From Macrotis lagotis (lineage: Eukaryota > Chordata > Mammalia > Peramelemorphia > Peramelidae): 64,000 nucleotides of DNA. Under the pieces are notes generated by a model. That model saw only the letters and a list, made by a program, of their open reading frames with translations. It was not told the DNA's origin and searched no databases. Location of the stretch: positions 888,777,092 to 888,841,091 of the forward strand of contig NC_133658.1 of the NCBI RefSeq assembly GCF_037893015.1, written 5' to 3'. Positions 12,451 through 23,285 of the stretch are shown here, one piece after another; the first letter of the stretch is position 1; the number at the start of each line of letters is the position of its first letter. A program made the position numbers and the translations under genes.

Positions 12451-12500
12451 TGTGTGTGTGTGTGTGTGTGCGTGTGTGTGTGTGCGTGTGTGTGTGTGTT
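12451..12500. repeat. (GT)n microsatellite with CG interruptions
   Basis: About 25 TG units with two single-base C interruptions. It lies about 0.5 kb downstream of the KCNAB2 stop in transcript sense. Confidence 0.95.
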
Positions 12501-12994
12501 TAAACAGAAAAACAACCAAGTGCTTGCAGACAGACATGGATGGCAGGGGCTTTTCCAGGTAGAACTCACCACATGTCTGCTCAGACAACACAAACTAGTT
12601 CTAAGTTAAGACTTGGTGCAGGGAGCCTCCTTTTAATGAGGCAGAGGCAGAGGCAGAGGCAGAGGGAAGGGAAACCTTGGTTGTCTTTTTCCAAGAGGAT
12701 GAGCTGAGCAGAGACAGCCTGCAGAGGGTGGAGAACATGTTGGAGGAGCCTTCTTCACCCGGGCTGTTTCTTGAGCACGAAATACATTTTATTATAGTAA
12801 AGTGGTGCGCGTTGGTCTCATGGCAACATCTCAAGGATCTTCCCTGGGTCTTCTTGACACGTATTCTTGGATGCAAACGCAAAGGCTTCATTCACCTTGC
12901 TTCAGTAAGCTTAAGCAAGCGAAACAGGAGACTAGGAGGGAAACAGTGACTGTCCAAGCAGATCCAGGTCGGGAAGGGAGGGAGGAAGGGGGGA

Positions 12995-13084
12995 TTAGGA
13001 TCGGTAGTCCTTTTTGCTGTAGGGTTTATTGCCCAAAATACTATCAATCTCATGGATGATGGAAGATGACAATTTGGGAAGGAC
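12995..13084 (-). CDS. KCNAB2: KCNAB2 last coding exon (residues 339-367 and stop)
   Basis: After a TTTGCAG acceptor, 29 codons and a TAA stop (12997-12995) encode [19 protein letters not shown] and the terminal [10 protein letters not shown]. This is the last part of the aldo-keto reductase fold and the C-terminal tail of Kv beta-2. The [15 protein letters not shown] stretch separates it from KCNAB1, which reads MTSHVVNEIDNILRN, and from KCNAB3, so the paralogue assignment is firm. The exon joins the previous one in phase 0. Its annotated coding end is the stop; the 3' UTR continues to lower coordinates. Confidence 0.97.
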   Translation of the reverse strand, partial: VLPKLSSSIIHEIDSILGNKPYSKKDYRS

Positions 13085-13859
13085 CTGCAAAGACAAACAT
13101 GGGCAAACTGGGTGTTGCTGGAACCTTATTATATTCTCCTCTTATTCCTTGGGAATCGGGGTACAAAATATGTGTGACTAATGAGTAGCAGATGGGAATT
13201 CTGTTGGGTTTGGCATTTAAGAAACTAGAGGAAGAATATGATTCTTAGCAAGCAGGGGGTGGAATTAAAAGGCCCTCAGAGGCCTACTCTTTGGCCAGTG
13301 TTTGCACACTCCAGAAGAATGGTCCCCTTACTGTTGGCCCCTCTCCCCACAATGCAAATACTTAGAACCTGTGAGAGGTCCCACCTGCTGCTGACTGAGA
13401 GGAGGGGAAGGGTTGGGAATGAAATGACCTAGAATTTCTACCCAAATCAGTTACAGAACATAAGAGTCTATAGAAAGTGCTCCCCGAGAAGTGTCCCTTA
13501 AGAGGCTAATCTTTCCCATCATTGGTGATCGGGTTGTTATGGAGCTCAATGCCTGCAGCAGGCTGGACTCCAACAGCCGCAGTGACCATGGCACTCTGAG
13601 GCTCAGTGTTTTTCCACTGAGACCCAGAGAAGGTTTCCCTGCAGCTGTAAAGGGAGCGGACTGGAGAGAAGCTTCAAAGTGAGCTCCTAGTTCTAAACTA
13701 AGCCTTGATGGAGAGCTAGCCTACCTGCGGCCAGGTAGTCATGGGACTGTGCCTGACCCGAGAAGAGAGAAATATGGAGGAGGAAGGAGGGTAGAGCTGC
13801 ACTGGGCCCTGGAGTGTGTCCCCAGCATCCCCCCCCACCCGAAGCAGTGGGGGACTCAC
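13085..13859 (-). other. KCNAB2: KCNAB2 last intron (775 bp)
   Basis: Bounded by GTGAGT on the 5' side and TTTGCAG on the 3' side in transcript sense. I see no clear repeat and no other exon in it. Confidence 0.85.
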
Positions 13860-13948
13860 CTGGATCGCACCAATATTCTCCATTAGCTGGTCTGCATTGG
13901 AGGCACCGAGCAATACGGAGCTGACGCCCTCATTCCTCAGACACCAGG
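13860..13948 (-). CDS. KCNAB2: KCNAB2 exon: NADPH-binding loop (residues 309-338)
   Basis: Acceptor TCTGCAG and donor CAG|GTGAGT bound 89 bases encoding [20 protein letters not shown] and then LMENIGAIQ. The exon supplies two bases of Ala309. In Kv beta-2 this segment carries Ser325, Gln329, Glu332 and Asn333, which hold the 2'-phosphate and adenine of bound NADPH; all are present. [11 protein letters not shown] is diagnostic of KCNAB2, since KCNAB1 has GSSTPEQLIEN. Confidence 0.98.
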
Positions 13949-14502
13949 CTGCAGACACCAAAGAGAGGATGAGACGATTCCATTCAATAAGCATCTATCA
14001 GGCACCTACTATATGCTAGCTTATGGAGATAGAAAGACAAAAGCAAAACGGTCCCTGCCCTCATGGAGCTTACATTTTCTTGAGAAGAGACAACACACAC
14101 AGGCCTAGTGTTCCCAGACCGCACTCTGCAATGAGGCAGCTTCACAACTACCCCTCTGGGCCCTGCTGACCTGACTGCTCCCTGGCTGTATTCTCTTTTA
14201 CTTCCCATGCCCTGGTCATCATCTTTTCAGCCCCGTTTGTGTGTCTAGCCTTGCCCCCTTCCCCAACCCCTTCCTAGGGATCAAATTAGCTCAGCCATTG
14301 CTCCTGGAAGGAGGCATCAACCTACATCCAAGGGACCCCGTTCACTAGAAATGGAACTTTCAGGATCAAAATATACTTCTCTGGTCACTTTATTATTTGT
14401 TGTTCCCTGTTAGAAATATCAACTTCCTAAGGGCAGAGATTGTCTTTTCTTTTGTATTTTCCCCTCAAACCTGAGCACTTGGTAAGTGCATAGGTTCTTT
14501 TT

Positions 14503-14630
14503 AGTTTTTTTCTTTCTCTCTCTCTTCCTTTCCTTTTTTCTTTCCTTCTTTATTTTCTTCCTTCCTTCTTTTCTTTCTCTCTTCCTTCTTTCCTTCCTTC
14601 CTTCCTCCCTTCTTTTTTCATATTTTTTTT
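14503..14630. repeat. Polypyrimidine (TTTC/TTCC)n tract
   Basis: About 125 bases of T and C with almost no purine, running into the poly-T tail of the next SINE. It is probably an expanded SINE tail. Confidence 0.9.
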
Positions 14631-14776
14631 CAGGTTTTAGCAAGACAATGGGATTAAGTGGTTCACCCAAGGCCACACAGCTAGGTAATTATTAAGTGTC
14701 TGAGACTGGATTTGAACCCAGGTATTCCTGACTCCAGGGCCAGTGCTTTATCCACTGTGCCACCTAGCCACCCCTT
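14621..14776 (-). repeat. Marsupial tRNA-type SINE, minus orientation
   Basis: T-rich tail, then 'caagacaatgggattaagtg', 'aaggccacacagctaggtaa' and 'gtgccacctagccacccc'. It is nearly full length. Confidence 0.88.
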
Positions 14777-14794
14777 TCTCCTATTGTGCCAGTA

Positions 14795-15045
14795 CATAGG
14801 ATCATAAGATGCTGTGCCTAGAGTCATGAAGACCTAAGTTCAAATCCACCTCAGCCTCTTCCTAGCTATGTGACTCTGGACAAGACACTTTGCCTCTGCC
14901 TCAGTTTCTTCATCTGTAAAGTGGGAATAATTATAGCACCTCCCACTGAGGGTTATTGTGAGGCTCAAATTAGATAATATTTGGAGAGCACTTTGCACAA
15001 TGGCTGGCACATAGTAGATGATTAATAATTGCTTATTCCCTTCCC
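14795..15045 (+). repeat. MIR/THER1-like core SINE with full 3' part
   Basis: 'gtcatgaagacctaagttca', 'tcagtttcttcatctgtaaa', then 'ggttattgtgaggctcaaat' and 'aatggctggcacatagtaga' appear in the order of THER1/MIR SINEs. Confidence 0.82.
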
Positions 15046-16299
15046 TCTTTCCTTAGTAAATACAAAACATAAATAGCAGAACCCCAATAACTTGGGGGTA
15101 TAGATAGAGCAGACACTCAATTGGGGGATTGAGAAAGATCTTAAGGAAGAGGCACCAACTGGGTCTGAGCTTGGAGGGGAGATGGGGATTCCTAGAGGTC
15201 CAGGTGAGGAGGGAGGATTTTCCAGGGAAGGAGGGGTTAGGCTAGAGATACAAAGGTGTGGAGGTGGGAGATTGGATGCCCAGGTTCGGGGACTGGGATG
15301 GATGTGGGCCATCCAAGACCAGGAGAGGGAGGCCAGATTCTGCCCAGGAGGCTCCTGACTGCTAGTGTCTCATCCATTCTGCACGTGCCTCAGGGAATTT
15401 CTCCTCTGAATGTAAGCTCCTGGAAGGCAGGCTGTTTGTGCATCTAGAAGGCAGCAACCACTCACAGCTCACAGTCAGGGACTGAAAGTGTTGATTTTAG
15501 ATTGAGGAATGCAGTCCAGTAGTTTAAAGGTTTTCTGATGATTTGGGAGGACAGATGCCTCAGGGGTTGTGAACAAACCTCTCTTTCTGTCTTCTGATGG
15601 GAAAAGACTTTCTCTGTTTATGGGATCAGAGATTCTGAGCTGGAAGAGACCCCAAAGAACATCAAGTCCACCCCCCTTAGCTTACAGATGAGGAAACTGA
15701 GAGGGCTGGTGCTCCATCCACTGTGCCACCTAGCTACATATACTGTTATGTATATGGTATCTCTATTAGAATATAAGCTCCACAAGGGCAGGCTGATTCA
15801 TCTTTGTCTTTGTTGCCTTAGCACTAGCACATGCTAGGCAAATCAAATCAAATCAACAAATATTTATTAATCTCCTAGTAGGTAGAAGATACAGAGCTAA
15901 AGCTCCGGGTTTCAAAGGAGGGCAAAAATGGCCCCTGCCCTCAAGGAGTTTACCTTCTAATGGGGGAAGACAACATGTAAATTCCTAGGTTCATCCAAGA
16001 TATAGAGAGAAGTTGGAGAGAATCTCAGAGGGAAGGCATCATGACTGAGGAGGACTGGGAAAGGCATCTTGCTGAAGGTGAGACTTCAGCTGAGACTAGA
16101 AGCCAAGAAAGTTGAGGGGCAGAGACGAGGGCAATCATTTCAGGAATGGGGACAGAATGTGAAAACAGACTGGGAGGTGGCTTGAGGTGGCTTGTCTCGT
16201 GAGAAGAATGGCAGAAAGGCCAGATGCTGACTGAGTGACTGAAAATTCATGGGCCATGAGGTTAGAGAGAGAATGAAGGGTTGTAGCCTGAGAGGCCTG

Positions 16300-16540
16300 T
16301 GGGTGGTGGTGGTGGTGGTAGTAGTGGTGATGGTAATGATGGCAGTGATGGTAGTGGTGTCAGTAGTGTTCGTTGTGGTGGTGGTGGTAGTAGTAGTGAT
16401 CATGGTAGTGATGGTAGTGTTGGTGCTCTCAGTAGTGATTGGAGTGGTGGTGATGGTGGTGGTGGTTGCTGTAGTGGTGTTACTAGTGGTCATGGTTATG
16501 ATGGTGGTAGTGGTGGTTCTAGTGGTGGCAGGAGTGGAGC
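16300..16540. repeat. GTG/GTA/GAT trinucleotide minisatellite
   Basis: About 240 bases of imperfect GTG repeats with GTA and GAT variants. It gives long poly-Val, poly-Gly/Ser and poly-Thr frames that are artefacts. It ends about 120 bases from the coding exon at 16659, on that exon's donor side. Confidence 0.93.
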
Positions 16541-16658
16541 AGGGGGGTTTTAACCAAGCAACAAGCATTTCTTTGGTCTTTCTCAGGATGGACAGCTGGG
16601 CTTCTCTTATTGTGCTCAGATGCACACTGCCAGGTTCCCAGCCCCGTCCCCCTCTTAC

Positions 16659-16779
16659 CTATGGCCAGCTGGGGTAGTGTACAGCCCAGACGCTCGGCGA
16701 TGGCTTGGAGCTCCTTCAGCTTGGCCTGCTGACGCCTGCCCTCCTCACTCAAGATCTTGTCTTTTAGCCACTGGTAGCC
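16659..16779 (-). CDS. KCNAB2: KCNAB2 exon: residues 269-308
   Basis: Acceptor CATCCCAG and donor ATAG|GTAAGA bound 121 bases: 40 codons plus the first base of Ala309. The peptide runs [20 protein letters not shown] and continues [20 protein letters not shown]. This covers the helix after the variable loop of the (beta/alpha)8 barrel and the start of the conserved [12 protein letters not shown] helix. It matches Kv beta-2 as I remember it and differs from Kv beta-1, which has CYQWLKERIVSEEGRKQQNK. Confidence 0.98.
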
Positions 16780-17849
16780 CTGGGATGAAAGCAGGAAGGA
16801 GGGAAGGGGAAGCAGGTCAGGAGGGACCTCCCAAGGTCACGGAATAGCGGCAGCTGCAAGGTGCCTGACTTCCACAGGCTACTCCCAGCCGAGCACCCCT
16901 TCCAGTTTGTTTCCTCCTTCTCCTCTCTCCCCATCCTGGGATTGCCTTCAGCCCCTTCCAGCCCAGGACTGCTGCTCTTGGTTTTATTTCTACACCCAGA
17001 AAAGGACTTCCTATTTCTTGCTCTGGGCATCTGAGTCTCCATGCCAGTATCCTTGGGTCAGGAAGACCACCAAGGAATGGGTCAGGGATCAGCTGCAGCA
17101 CATGAGAGTGGTCACCTCCCCGGGGCAGATGAGGACAGCCTCTTGTTCCAGGCTCTCTGAGTTTTGTGGAACTGGAAGCTCAAGGCAAGGGGCATGCTTC
17201 TGGTAAGGGGGAGCCTGGAATGTTTCTGCTCTGCCCCCCCCAATCCCACTCCAAATCATTCAAGTCAACTCCCCAATAGTGGTGAGCAAGGCGCCCTGAG
17301 AGGTAGCAGAAGCCTGCCCTTGAGGGCTTACATTCAACAAGTGTACAAATTAAAACTCTTGTCACTCTCAGCACGAGAGAGTTAGACTTATCAATGGCTT
17401 CTTAAGTCTCTTCTAGTCCTCAATCTGTAATCTTCGGATCCCAAAAACAGGTAAGGGAGAGCGAGTTGGCAACCAGGAGAAGGACAAGAGGAGGAGATCA
17501 GGGACCTTGAAGGCAAATAAGGGCTGGGTTGGGAATGATGGAGATGGGGATGAAGGAGTGTATCCTCGACAAGGGGTAGGGCCAGGAGGAGGGCCAGGGC
17601 CCTTTGTTCAAATGCACAGAGGCAGGAGAAGATGGGGGGTGGCTGGACTCAGGGTCCCGCTTGGTTGGGATGTCCAGGGAGTGAAGGGTACTTCTGTGGG
17701 GGAGGGCAGCAAAATAAGAACCCAAGGGGTGAGTCCAAATAGGGAAGGGCTTGAAACATTAGTGCAGGGTTTGTGTGTTATCAGGGAAGGCTTTTGGGCA
17801 GAGGATGGACATGGTCAGGGATGATGATTTTGTGAGAGGTGAAGACAGT

Positions 17850-18092
17850 TAGCTTGCATTTATAGAACACTATAAAGCTTGCCAAGTGCTGTTAATATGT
17901 CAGCTTGTTTGGTCTTCTCTTTGGCCCTGGGAGGGAGGGGCTATTATTGAACTCATTTTGCAGTTGAAGCTGAGGCAGACAGAAGTGAAGTGACTGGTCC
18001 AGGGTCACACAGCTGGTTCGTATCTAAGGCGGGATCTGAACACAGGTCTTCCTGACTCTTGGTCTAGCATTCTATCGACTGTGTCACTAATA
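17850..18092 (-). repeat. MIR-like SINE
   Basis: 'gcatttatagaacactataaagcttgcc' at the left, 'gaagctgaggcagacagaag' and 'ccagggtcacacagctggtt' in the middle, and 'ttctatcgactgtgtcacta' at the right give MIR order on the minus strand. Confidence 0.8.
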
Positions 18093-18429
18093 GGCTTCCT
18101 CACCTGGGTCTGAACCAGGGAGAGGGCTGCAAATAAGAAGCTGGATGCAGAAGATGTTGCCGAGGTATGCACAAGAGAATATTGTCTTGAGTCCCCTCTT
18201 CTGCCCCAATCCAGGAAATTTCCATTATCCCAGGCAGCCTGGTATCATGGAGATGGCTTTGCCATCATGGACTAGGCTCCCAAATGAGTAGGAGCTTTGC
18301 CCGGGTCCAGTTCCCTCCCTTCCAATGACTGGGAACCACAGACCCCAACATATCCTGTGGATAAGGGAAGAGCGCCTCAGCCAGGGGGTTGGAGGTGGGA
18401 AGGGGACAATTCTCTGCACCCCCACCCCC

Positions 18430-18870
18430 ACACACTCTGCCCTCTCCTACCATTGCACCTTTGCTCATGCTGCTCCTCCTGCCTGGAATGCCTTCCTTCC
18501 CTTTCTTTGACTGTTGTGGTCTTATCCAACCTCTAAAGGCCAACTCATAGCTGTGTGACCTTGGGCAAGTCACTTAACCCCATGGTCTTGCAACCCTCCT
18601 CCCCACAAATAAAAGAATTCAGAAGACCAGCTCAAGTGTTGCCTCCTCCAGGAAGTCTACCTTGATCCTTCTGGGCAATAATGACTTTTTCTCTCATGTC
18701 ATACTTAGTCTGTACCTCTCAGGTCCTCTTATCACAGAATATGTATTTCAATTACTCAGGTTTTGGTCTTAGCCTTCTCTTTGAGGGTAGGTACTGTTCA
18801 GGGCTTGTCAGAACTTTGCAGCTCCCCCAGTGTCTGACATAATGCTCAGCCACAGCAGGTGCTTAAGAAA
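18430..18870 (+). repeat. L2 LINE 3' fragment interrupted by a SINE piece
   Basis: 'cctttgctcatgctgctcct', 'cctgcctggaatgccttcct', 'aagtgttgcctcctccagga' and 'tgctcagccacagcaggtgc' occur in the order of the L2 3' end. 'tagctgtgtgaccttgggcaagtcacttaacccc' interrupts it at 18547-18580 and belongs to a SINE. Confidence 0.75.
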
Positions 18871-19233
18871 AGAGACTCATAATCCTGCTGCCAAGCCTAC
18901 AGTAGCAACTTAAATAGATGCTTGACTGATTGACTCAGAATGGTCGTGTAGCCTAGGAGGTCTTTGTGCAGACCACAGTAGCTCTGAGGGCTTTTTTAGC
19001 CCAGTGTGGGGTCAGCCCCTGTAATTGGAAGGCTTGGTGATGCAAAGACAGGCAGGGGATGGATCATCATTCATTTATTGCCTGAGAGGTAGCCCTGGCC
19101 CATTCTTTGGGAAGGCATGTTGGGCTTTGGCTGGTTGCTGAGTCTGAGGTGGGAATGAGCTGAGGTCCTGGCCAAAGCTCCTTGTACCTGGCACTGTTTT
19201 GTTGCTGCCCAACTCAGCATAGACTTGCTTTAC

Positions 19234-19328
19234 CTTCAGTGAGGCCCTTGAGTAGGGTGGGATCCCACTGTCATATTTTCCAGAAACAATTCCACATGCA
19301 AGAGGAGACCAAGTCATTGCACCCACAC
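19234..19328 (-). CDS. KCNAB2: KCNAB2 exon: residues 238-268 with the cofactor-contacting WSPLACG
   Basis: Acceptor TCTATCACAG, preceded by an A/T-rich pyrimidine tract, and donor AAG|GTAAAG bound 95 bases. They complete Gly237 and encode [20 protein letters not shown] followed by [11 protein letters not shown]. Trp243, Ser244, Pro245, Leu246, Ala247 and Cys248 line the NADPH pyrophosphate pocket, and Lys254 and Arg264 contact the cofactor in the Kv beta-2 structure. All are intact. DSGIPPYS replaces the GNGVPESS of KCNAB1. Confidence 0.98.
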
Positions 19329-20139
19329 CTGTGATAGAGGAAAAAAAAAAGTTATAACCATCTATCTATCCTTCTGTCTAAATATCTATGTATCCTTCTA
19401 TTTTTCCATCTATCCATTCATACTGCTAGCTAGCCATCCATCCTCTTATACTCTCTATTCATTTATCAATTACTCTTTCATCTATACCTCCTATCCATCT
19501 ATTCACACTTCTACCTACTGATCTATCCACTCATCTATCTTATCTTATCTATCTATATATCCATCCTTCTATCATTCATTCATCATTTATCTATCTATGT
19601 GTCATCTGTCCATTCTTCTGCCCATTTATCCATCCATTCTTCTGTTTATCCATTCATCTATCTATTCATTAATTGATTAATCAACTATGCATCTTTCTAG
19701 CTATACACTCTGTCTAGCCATCAATCCATCTATGATCTATTCAAGATCAAATCTTTTGGGTCCAAATTCATGCAGTGGTACTGGGGAGAGCCCCTGAGAT
19801 GGGACACTTCCTTTCAGGTATCTCTCTTCGATGGACATCCTTCCAAGTATGATTTGGTGGAGAGAATGCAGGACTTGGGGAGTTCTTAGGGAAGATCTTG
19901 ATTTGAATCCTGCCCTTACTGTGGCATTTACTGTTATCCTAGGAAAGTTGTGTCCCCTGTGGGCATCAGCTTTTTTCTCTGTGGAAGGAAAGGACTGGCC
20001 TTGGGTGAACTTTGAAGTTCCTACTATTCCCCAGTCTGGGTTCTCTGGCTAAAGTCACTCTCTCTAAGATTATTCAGGGACTGAGAGTGTCCATAGGGCT
20101 GGGCCTGGAGTCAGAAGATCTGGGAAGGGTAGGACCTAC
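19329..20139 (-). other. KCNAB2: KCNAB2 intron of 0.8 kb with a tetranucleotide array
   Basis: About half of this intron is an imperfect CTAT/CATC array starting right after the poly(A)-like run at 19343. The remainder (19745-20139) is unique sequence. Confidence 0.85.
19359..19740. repeat. Imperfect (CTAT/CATC)n microsatellite
   Basis: About 380 bases of CTAT, CATC and CATT units, similar to the array at 1-500. It lies about 30 bases beyond the acceptor of the exon at 19234-19328. Confidence 0.93.
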
Positions 20140-20260
20140 CTATCTTGTGGAACAACTCTGGGAGCTGCACCTCCACCTTCTCCCTCTGGAACATGTGATA
20201 TTCAGCTTGTTCACAAATGGGTGGGATTAGATTAAATTGCCGAGCCACGGAATATGCTTC
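20140..20260 (-). CDS. KCNAB2: KCNAB2 exon: residues 197-236
   Basis: Acceptor CTTGGCAG and donor ATAG|GTAGGT bound 121 bases: 40 codons plus the first base of Gly237. The peptide is [10 protein letters not shown], then [18 protein letters not shown] and [12 protein letters not shown]. Gln214, which contacts the nicotinamide side of NADPH, is present in ICEQAEYH. Residue 208 is Ile (codon at 20227-20225), where I remember Thr in human KCNAB2; KCNAB1 has Ile there, so the change is conservative for the family. Confidence 0.98.
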
Positions 20261-20984
20261 CTGCCAAGGATAAAACCACACAGACACACACATATACATC
20301 CTTAATAAATCAGCAGGCCAACAAGTTAGAGGTCAAATACAATGGGTCATGTCAGTAAGTAAAGTCAACTCATAGAATGTAAAGTGACATGAATATCAGA
20401 GGTCATTTAGTTGAGCCCTATTTCACAGATGAGGGCACTAAGTGAATAAGTAGCAGAGGGAGGATTTGAACCTATATCAAGTACTTTTCCATGGTACCAC
20501 TGCCTCAAATGACTGAAATCTTTGTGGATCTGGACCCTACATCTGGAGCTGCCTGGATGGGATGTCTAGGGAATGAAGGATAAGGCAGTGAGAGAAGAAA
20601 TCAAGGGCTTATGGATTTCAGAATGAAGGAAGGGGGTACTTCCACAGGTAGACCTCCACATAGAGGACCCTCTTCTATCCTGGATATTATGCCTCATGAA
20701 GGACATTAACAATCTGGGGCCACCCAGAGGACAACAACCCAGATGGGGAGTGAATGCCACTGGAATATCTTTCAAGGAACCAGAGATGTTTATCCTGGAG
20801 AAGAGAAAATTTGAGAGGAAGATGGAACAAAGATGGAAGCCAAAGGGAAGTCTATTGGGGTTGATTAAAGGTAGAAACTCTGGGCAACTAGAGGCACTTA
20901 CTTAATAGGGTCACCTAGAAAGTATAATAAACAGGACTTCATCCCAGGCCTTCTTGGCTCGATCTTCACTATTATATAGTTTGT

Positions 20985-21215
20985 TGTTTTCCTATTATCT
21001 GATTCTTTGTGATCCCCCATTTGAGGTTTTCTTGGTAAAGGTAGTGGAGTGATCTGTCATTCCCCAGCTCGTTTTTTAGATGAGGAAACTGAGGCAAGTT
21101 GGTAAAGTGACTTGTCCAGGTGTCACTCTTCTAGGCAGTACCTGAGGCCAAATTTAAATTTAGCAACTCCAGGCCTGGTGATCTCTTACTTGGTTACTTA
21201 GCTGCCTTTACTATA
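20985..21215 (-). repeat. MAR1-like SINE, minus orientation
   Basis: 'ttgtgatcccccatttgagg', 'ttttcttggtaaaggtagtgg', 'gatgaggaaactgaggcaag' and 'gtgacttgtccaggtgtcac' appear in the order of the reverse complement of MAR1-type SINEs. Confidence 0.78.
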
Positions 21216-22134
21216 CTATGCTGTCTCTCTACAAAAAGAAAAGTGGGGGGGGCATTTCAGGATGAGGAAAAAGAAGCCAGTGTGGTGGAGTAGAAGCCTG
21301 GGCAGGAATATGGAGACATGGGCACTCTTAGCTCTGACAGAAACCTCGCTGGCCCACCCCAGGGGCTAGGAATTAACATCTGGGCTGAGCTCCTCATTAG
21401 CATAATGCACAATTAGGGGACCTTGACCACTGCAGATGTTTTGAAATGAATAAGATGGATGCGTTCTGGAGGCTAATGCCATGGACCTCTTATGGTTATC
21501 TCAAGGCATCAGACATGGTGATATATATTCAGGCAGGCTCTGTAGTCTACTAACTCTTGTGTATAGAATAAATCTCACCAAACATTGTTATATAGATTGG
21601 GAACTTTTGGACGGGTTGGGTTTAACCTCAAATGGGAATCCCTTTTGATTTTTTAAGGGAATCAAGATCAGATCATACATGGAGACTGTAGAGAGTAGGG
21701 GGATGCTAGAGGAAAATTGCATCACTGAATGTTGAGAATATTTATGAGGACACAGGAAAGCTGTGGGATGGGGCTGGTAAGTAGGAGGCTTTCTGGATTC
21801 AGTGAGAGACAGATAATTCCCTTCTTCCAGCCTTCTTCCCTGGCCACCACATTAAGTCAAAGGCCCTGCTGTCTTGTCCCACCAGACCTCAGAATGATTA
21901 AAAGGCCATGCATTGGAACTGGGCTCTCAAGAGCTCTTGTCTCTTTAAATCATCATCAATATAAATGATTGCCTCAAAATAAAAGGTAGGAGGGAGAGAC
22001 AGGACAGCTGAGTGGACCCTAATGCTTTTTACTAGCTCCATGGCCTTGGTTTGTTTTCTCTGGAGCTTTTCTCAGTTTTCTTCTCTGTAAAATGGGGGTG
22101 ATAATAGCTGCCCCGGGTCAATTGGAGAACTGGA

Positions 22135-22375
22135 AAGCAGGCAGGGGCCTTAGCAGCCACCTAGTCAAACCCTGTGTCAGGAGAACACTCGCCCCATCAT
22201 CTCTGAGGAGTCTCCTGGCCTTTGCTTGAATACTTCCAGCTCTGGTTGAGACTAAATTTGACTTCTGGCCAATTTCATCCCCTGCTCTAGGTTCTGCCCA
22301 TTGGGGCCAAGCAAGTCAGATCAATCTTTCCTTATGTCAGCCCTTCAAATACATCAGGAAGATGGGGGTTCATGT
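22135..22375 (-). repeat. CR1/L3 LINE 3' fragment
   Basis: 'gttctgcccattggggccaagca', 'tttccttatgtcagcccttcaaatac' and the preceding 'cacctagtcaaaccc' match the 3' end of mammalian L3/CR1 elements read antisense, as I remember them. Confidence 0.65.
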
Positions 22376-23199
22376 CTTGCTAATGATATTTGCTAGTTGT
22401 GTGACCTAGGCAATTTCCTTCAAGTCTCTGCATCACAGTTTCCTCACGTGTAAAAACCAGGGTTTTGGCCTTGATGACTTCTTTATAGAGAACTTCTAAC
22501 TCTATGATGATCTATTGGTATCAACAGAATGTCAGGGGGATATGAGGAAGGCTCCCCTCTCCGCCTCCTACCCACTTGGTTAGACCTTCCCCTACAATGG
22601 ACATGTACTCAGTGACTTGTGATCTGCATTAGTGGAGGAAGTACCCACATTGAAGAGATCCCAGATTCACTAGGGAGTCTAGTGATATTGTAATTTAAAA
22701 AGTTCTATTATTTTATGCATTTATAGAATATTATTAAAAGGTTATAGAGAAATCAGCCTTGAAGTAAAGAAGACCTGAGTTTGGGTACTACCTCTGATTC
22801 ATAAAGCGTGTGTGACCCTAGGCAAGTCATTTAACTCACCTACTCCTCATGGCACCAGGCAGCTAAGATGTTAAATTACAGAGCTGGGGCCTATCTACAT
22901 TGGTAGAAGGCATTTCCTTATTCATAATCTTCTCTGCTAATGAAATCAGCTCTCCAGGCCCATCTTCCCAGGGATATTTTCATATAGAAATATATATGTA
23001 CATGTGATAACGATATCATAGTTTCATGGGTGTGAGTCTGAATTGGAGAGAATTACTTCACTTGCAAGTTCCCATATCAATGAAGACAAAGTCCAACCCC
23101 TATCCCTGAACCCTAGTTTGGCCCCTCTGGTCAGCCTTGACCAGCTAGTTGGCCCACTGTTTTCTCAAAAGTCATTCAAGGTCAAGGGTCCCACAGTAC

Positions 23200-23285
23200 C
23201 ATTATCTCCATGGAGCTCCAGCGTGATGTACCCCAATACATAGCCATTCCTTGGTTGATGACGTGTGTCATAGCTCGGACAGTCT
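23200..23285 (-). CDS. KCNAB2: KCNAB2 exon: residues 169-196 with a weak donor
   Basis: Acceptor TATGGCAG and 86 bases complete Glu168 and encode [20 protein letters not shown] followed by RWSSMEIM. Ser188 and Arg189, which contact NADPH, lie in GTSRW. The reading frame is intact and the length equals that expected from the protein. The donor is ATG|GTACTG. It lacks the usual R-A-G at positions +3 to +5 in part, unlike every other KCNAB2 donor in the window. Confidence 0.97.

Larger units (their letters stand above)
7350..12994 (-). other. KCNAB2: Inferred KCNAB2 3' UTR
   Basis: From the stop codon at 12997-12995 to the poly(A) signal near 7375 there is no further coding exon. At about 5.6 kb it is longer than the human 3' UTR as I remember it. 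SINEs at 10716-10862 and 11786-11938, a TIR-type element at about 9146-9452 and microsatellites at 8630-8678, 11688-11710 and 12451-12500 explain part of the extra length. A second AATAAA at 12794-12789 could end a short form. Continuity of the exon is inferred, not seen. Confidence 0.45.
13949..16658 (-). other. KCNAB2: KCNAB2 intron of 2.7 kb, repeat-rich
   Basis: It contains an old repeat fragment at about 13978-14090 ('aataagcatctatcaggcacctactatatgc'-type), a polypyrimidine tract (14503-14630), SINEs at 14621-14776 and 14795-15045, mixed SINE debris at 15620-15980 and a GTG-rich minisatellite (16300-16540). No additional exon was seen. Confidence 0.85.
16780..19233 (-). other. KCNAB2: KCNAB2 intron of 2.45 kb
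   Basis: It holds a minus-oriented MIR (17850-18092) and an L2 3' fragment (18430-18870) with an embedded SINE piece at about 18545-18605. From 16780 to 17845 I see only unique sequence. Confidence 0.85.
20261..23199 (-). other. KCNAB2: KCNAB2 intron of 2.9 kb
   Basis: It contains old MIR pieces at about 20385-20480 and 22380-22500, a MAR1-like SINE at 20985-21215, a CR1/L3 fragment at 22135-22375 and a repeat-free AT-rich block at 21340-21540. No additional exon was seen. Confidence 0.85.

Noticed and set aside
16140..16677. Poly-Thr, poly-Val and poly-Gly frames
   Set aside because: Artefact of the GTG/GTA/GAT minisatellite.
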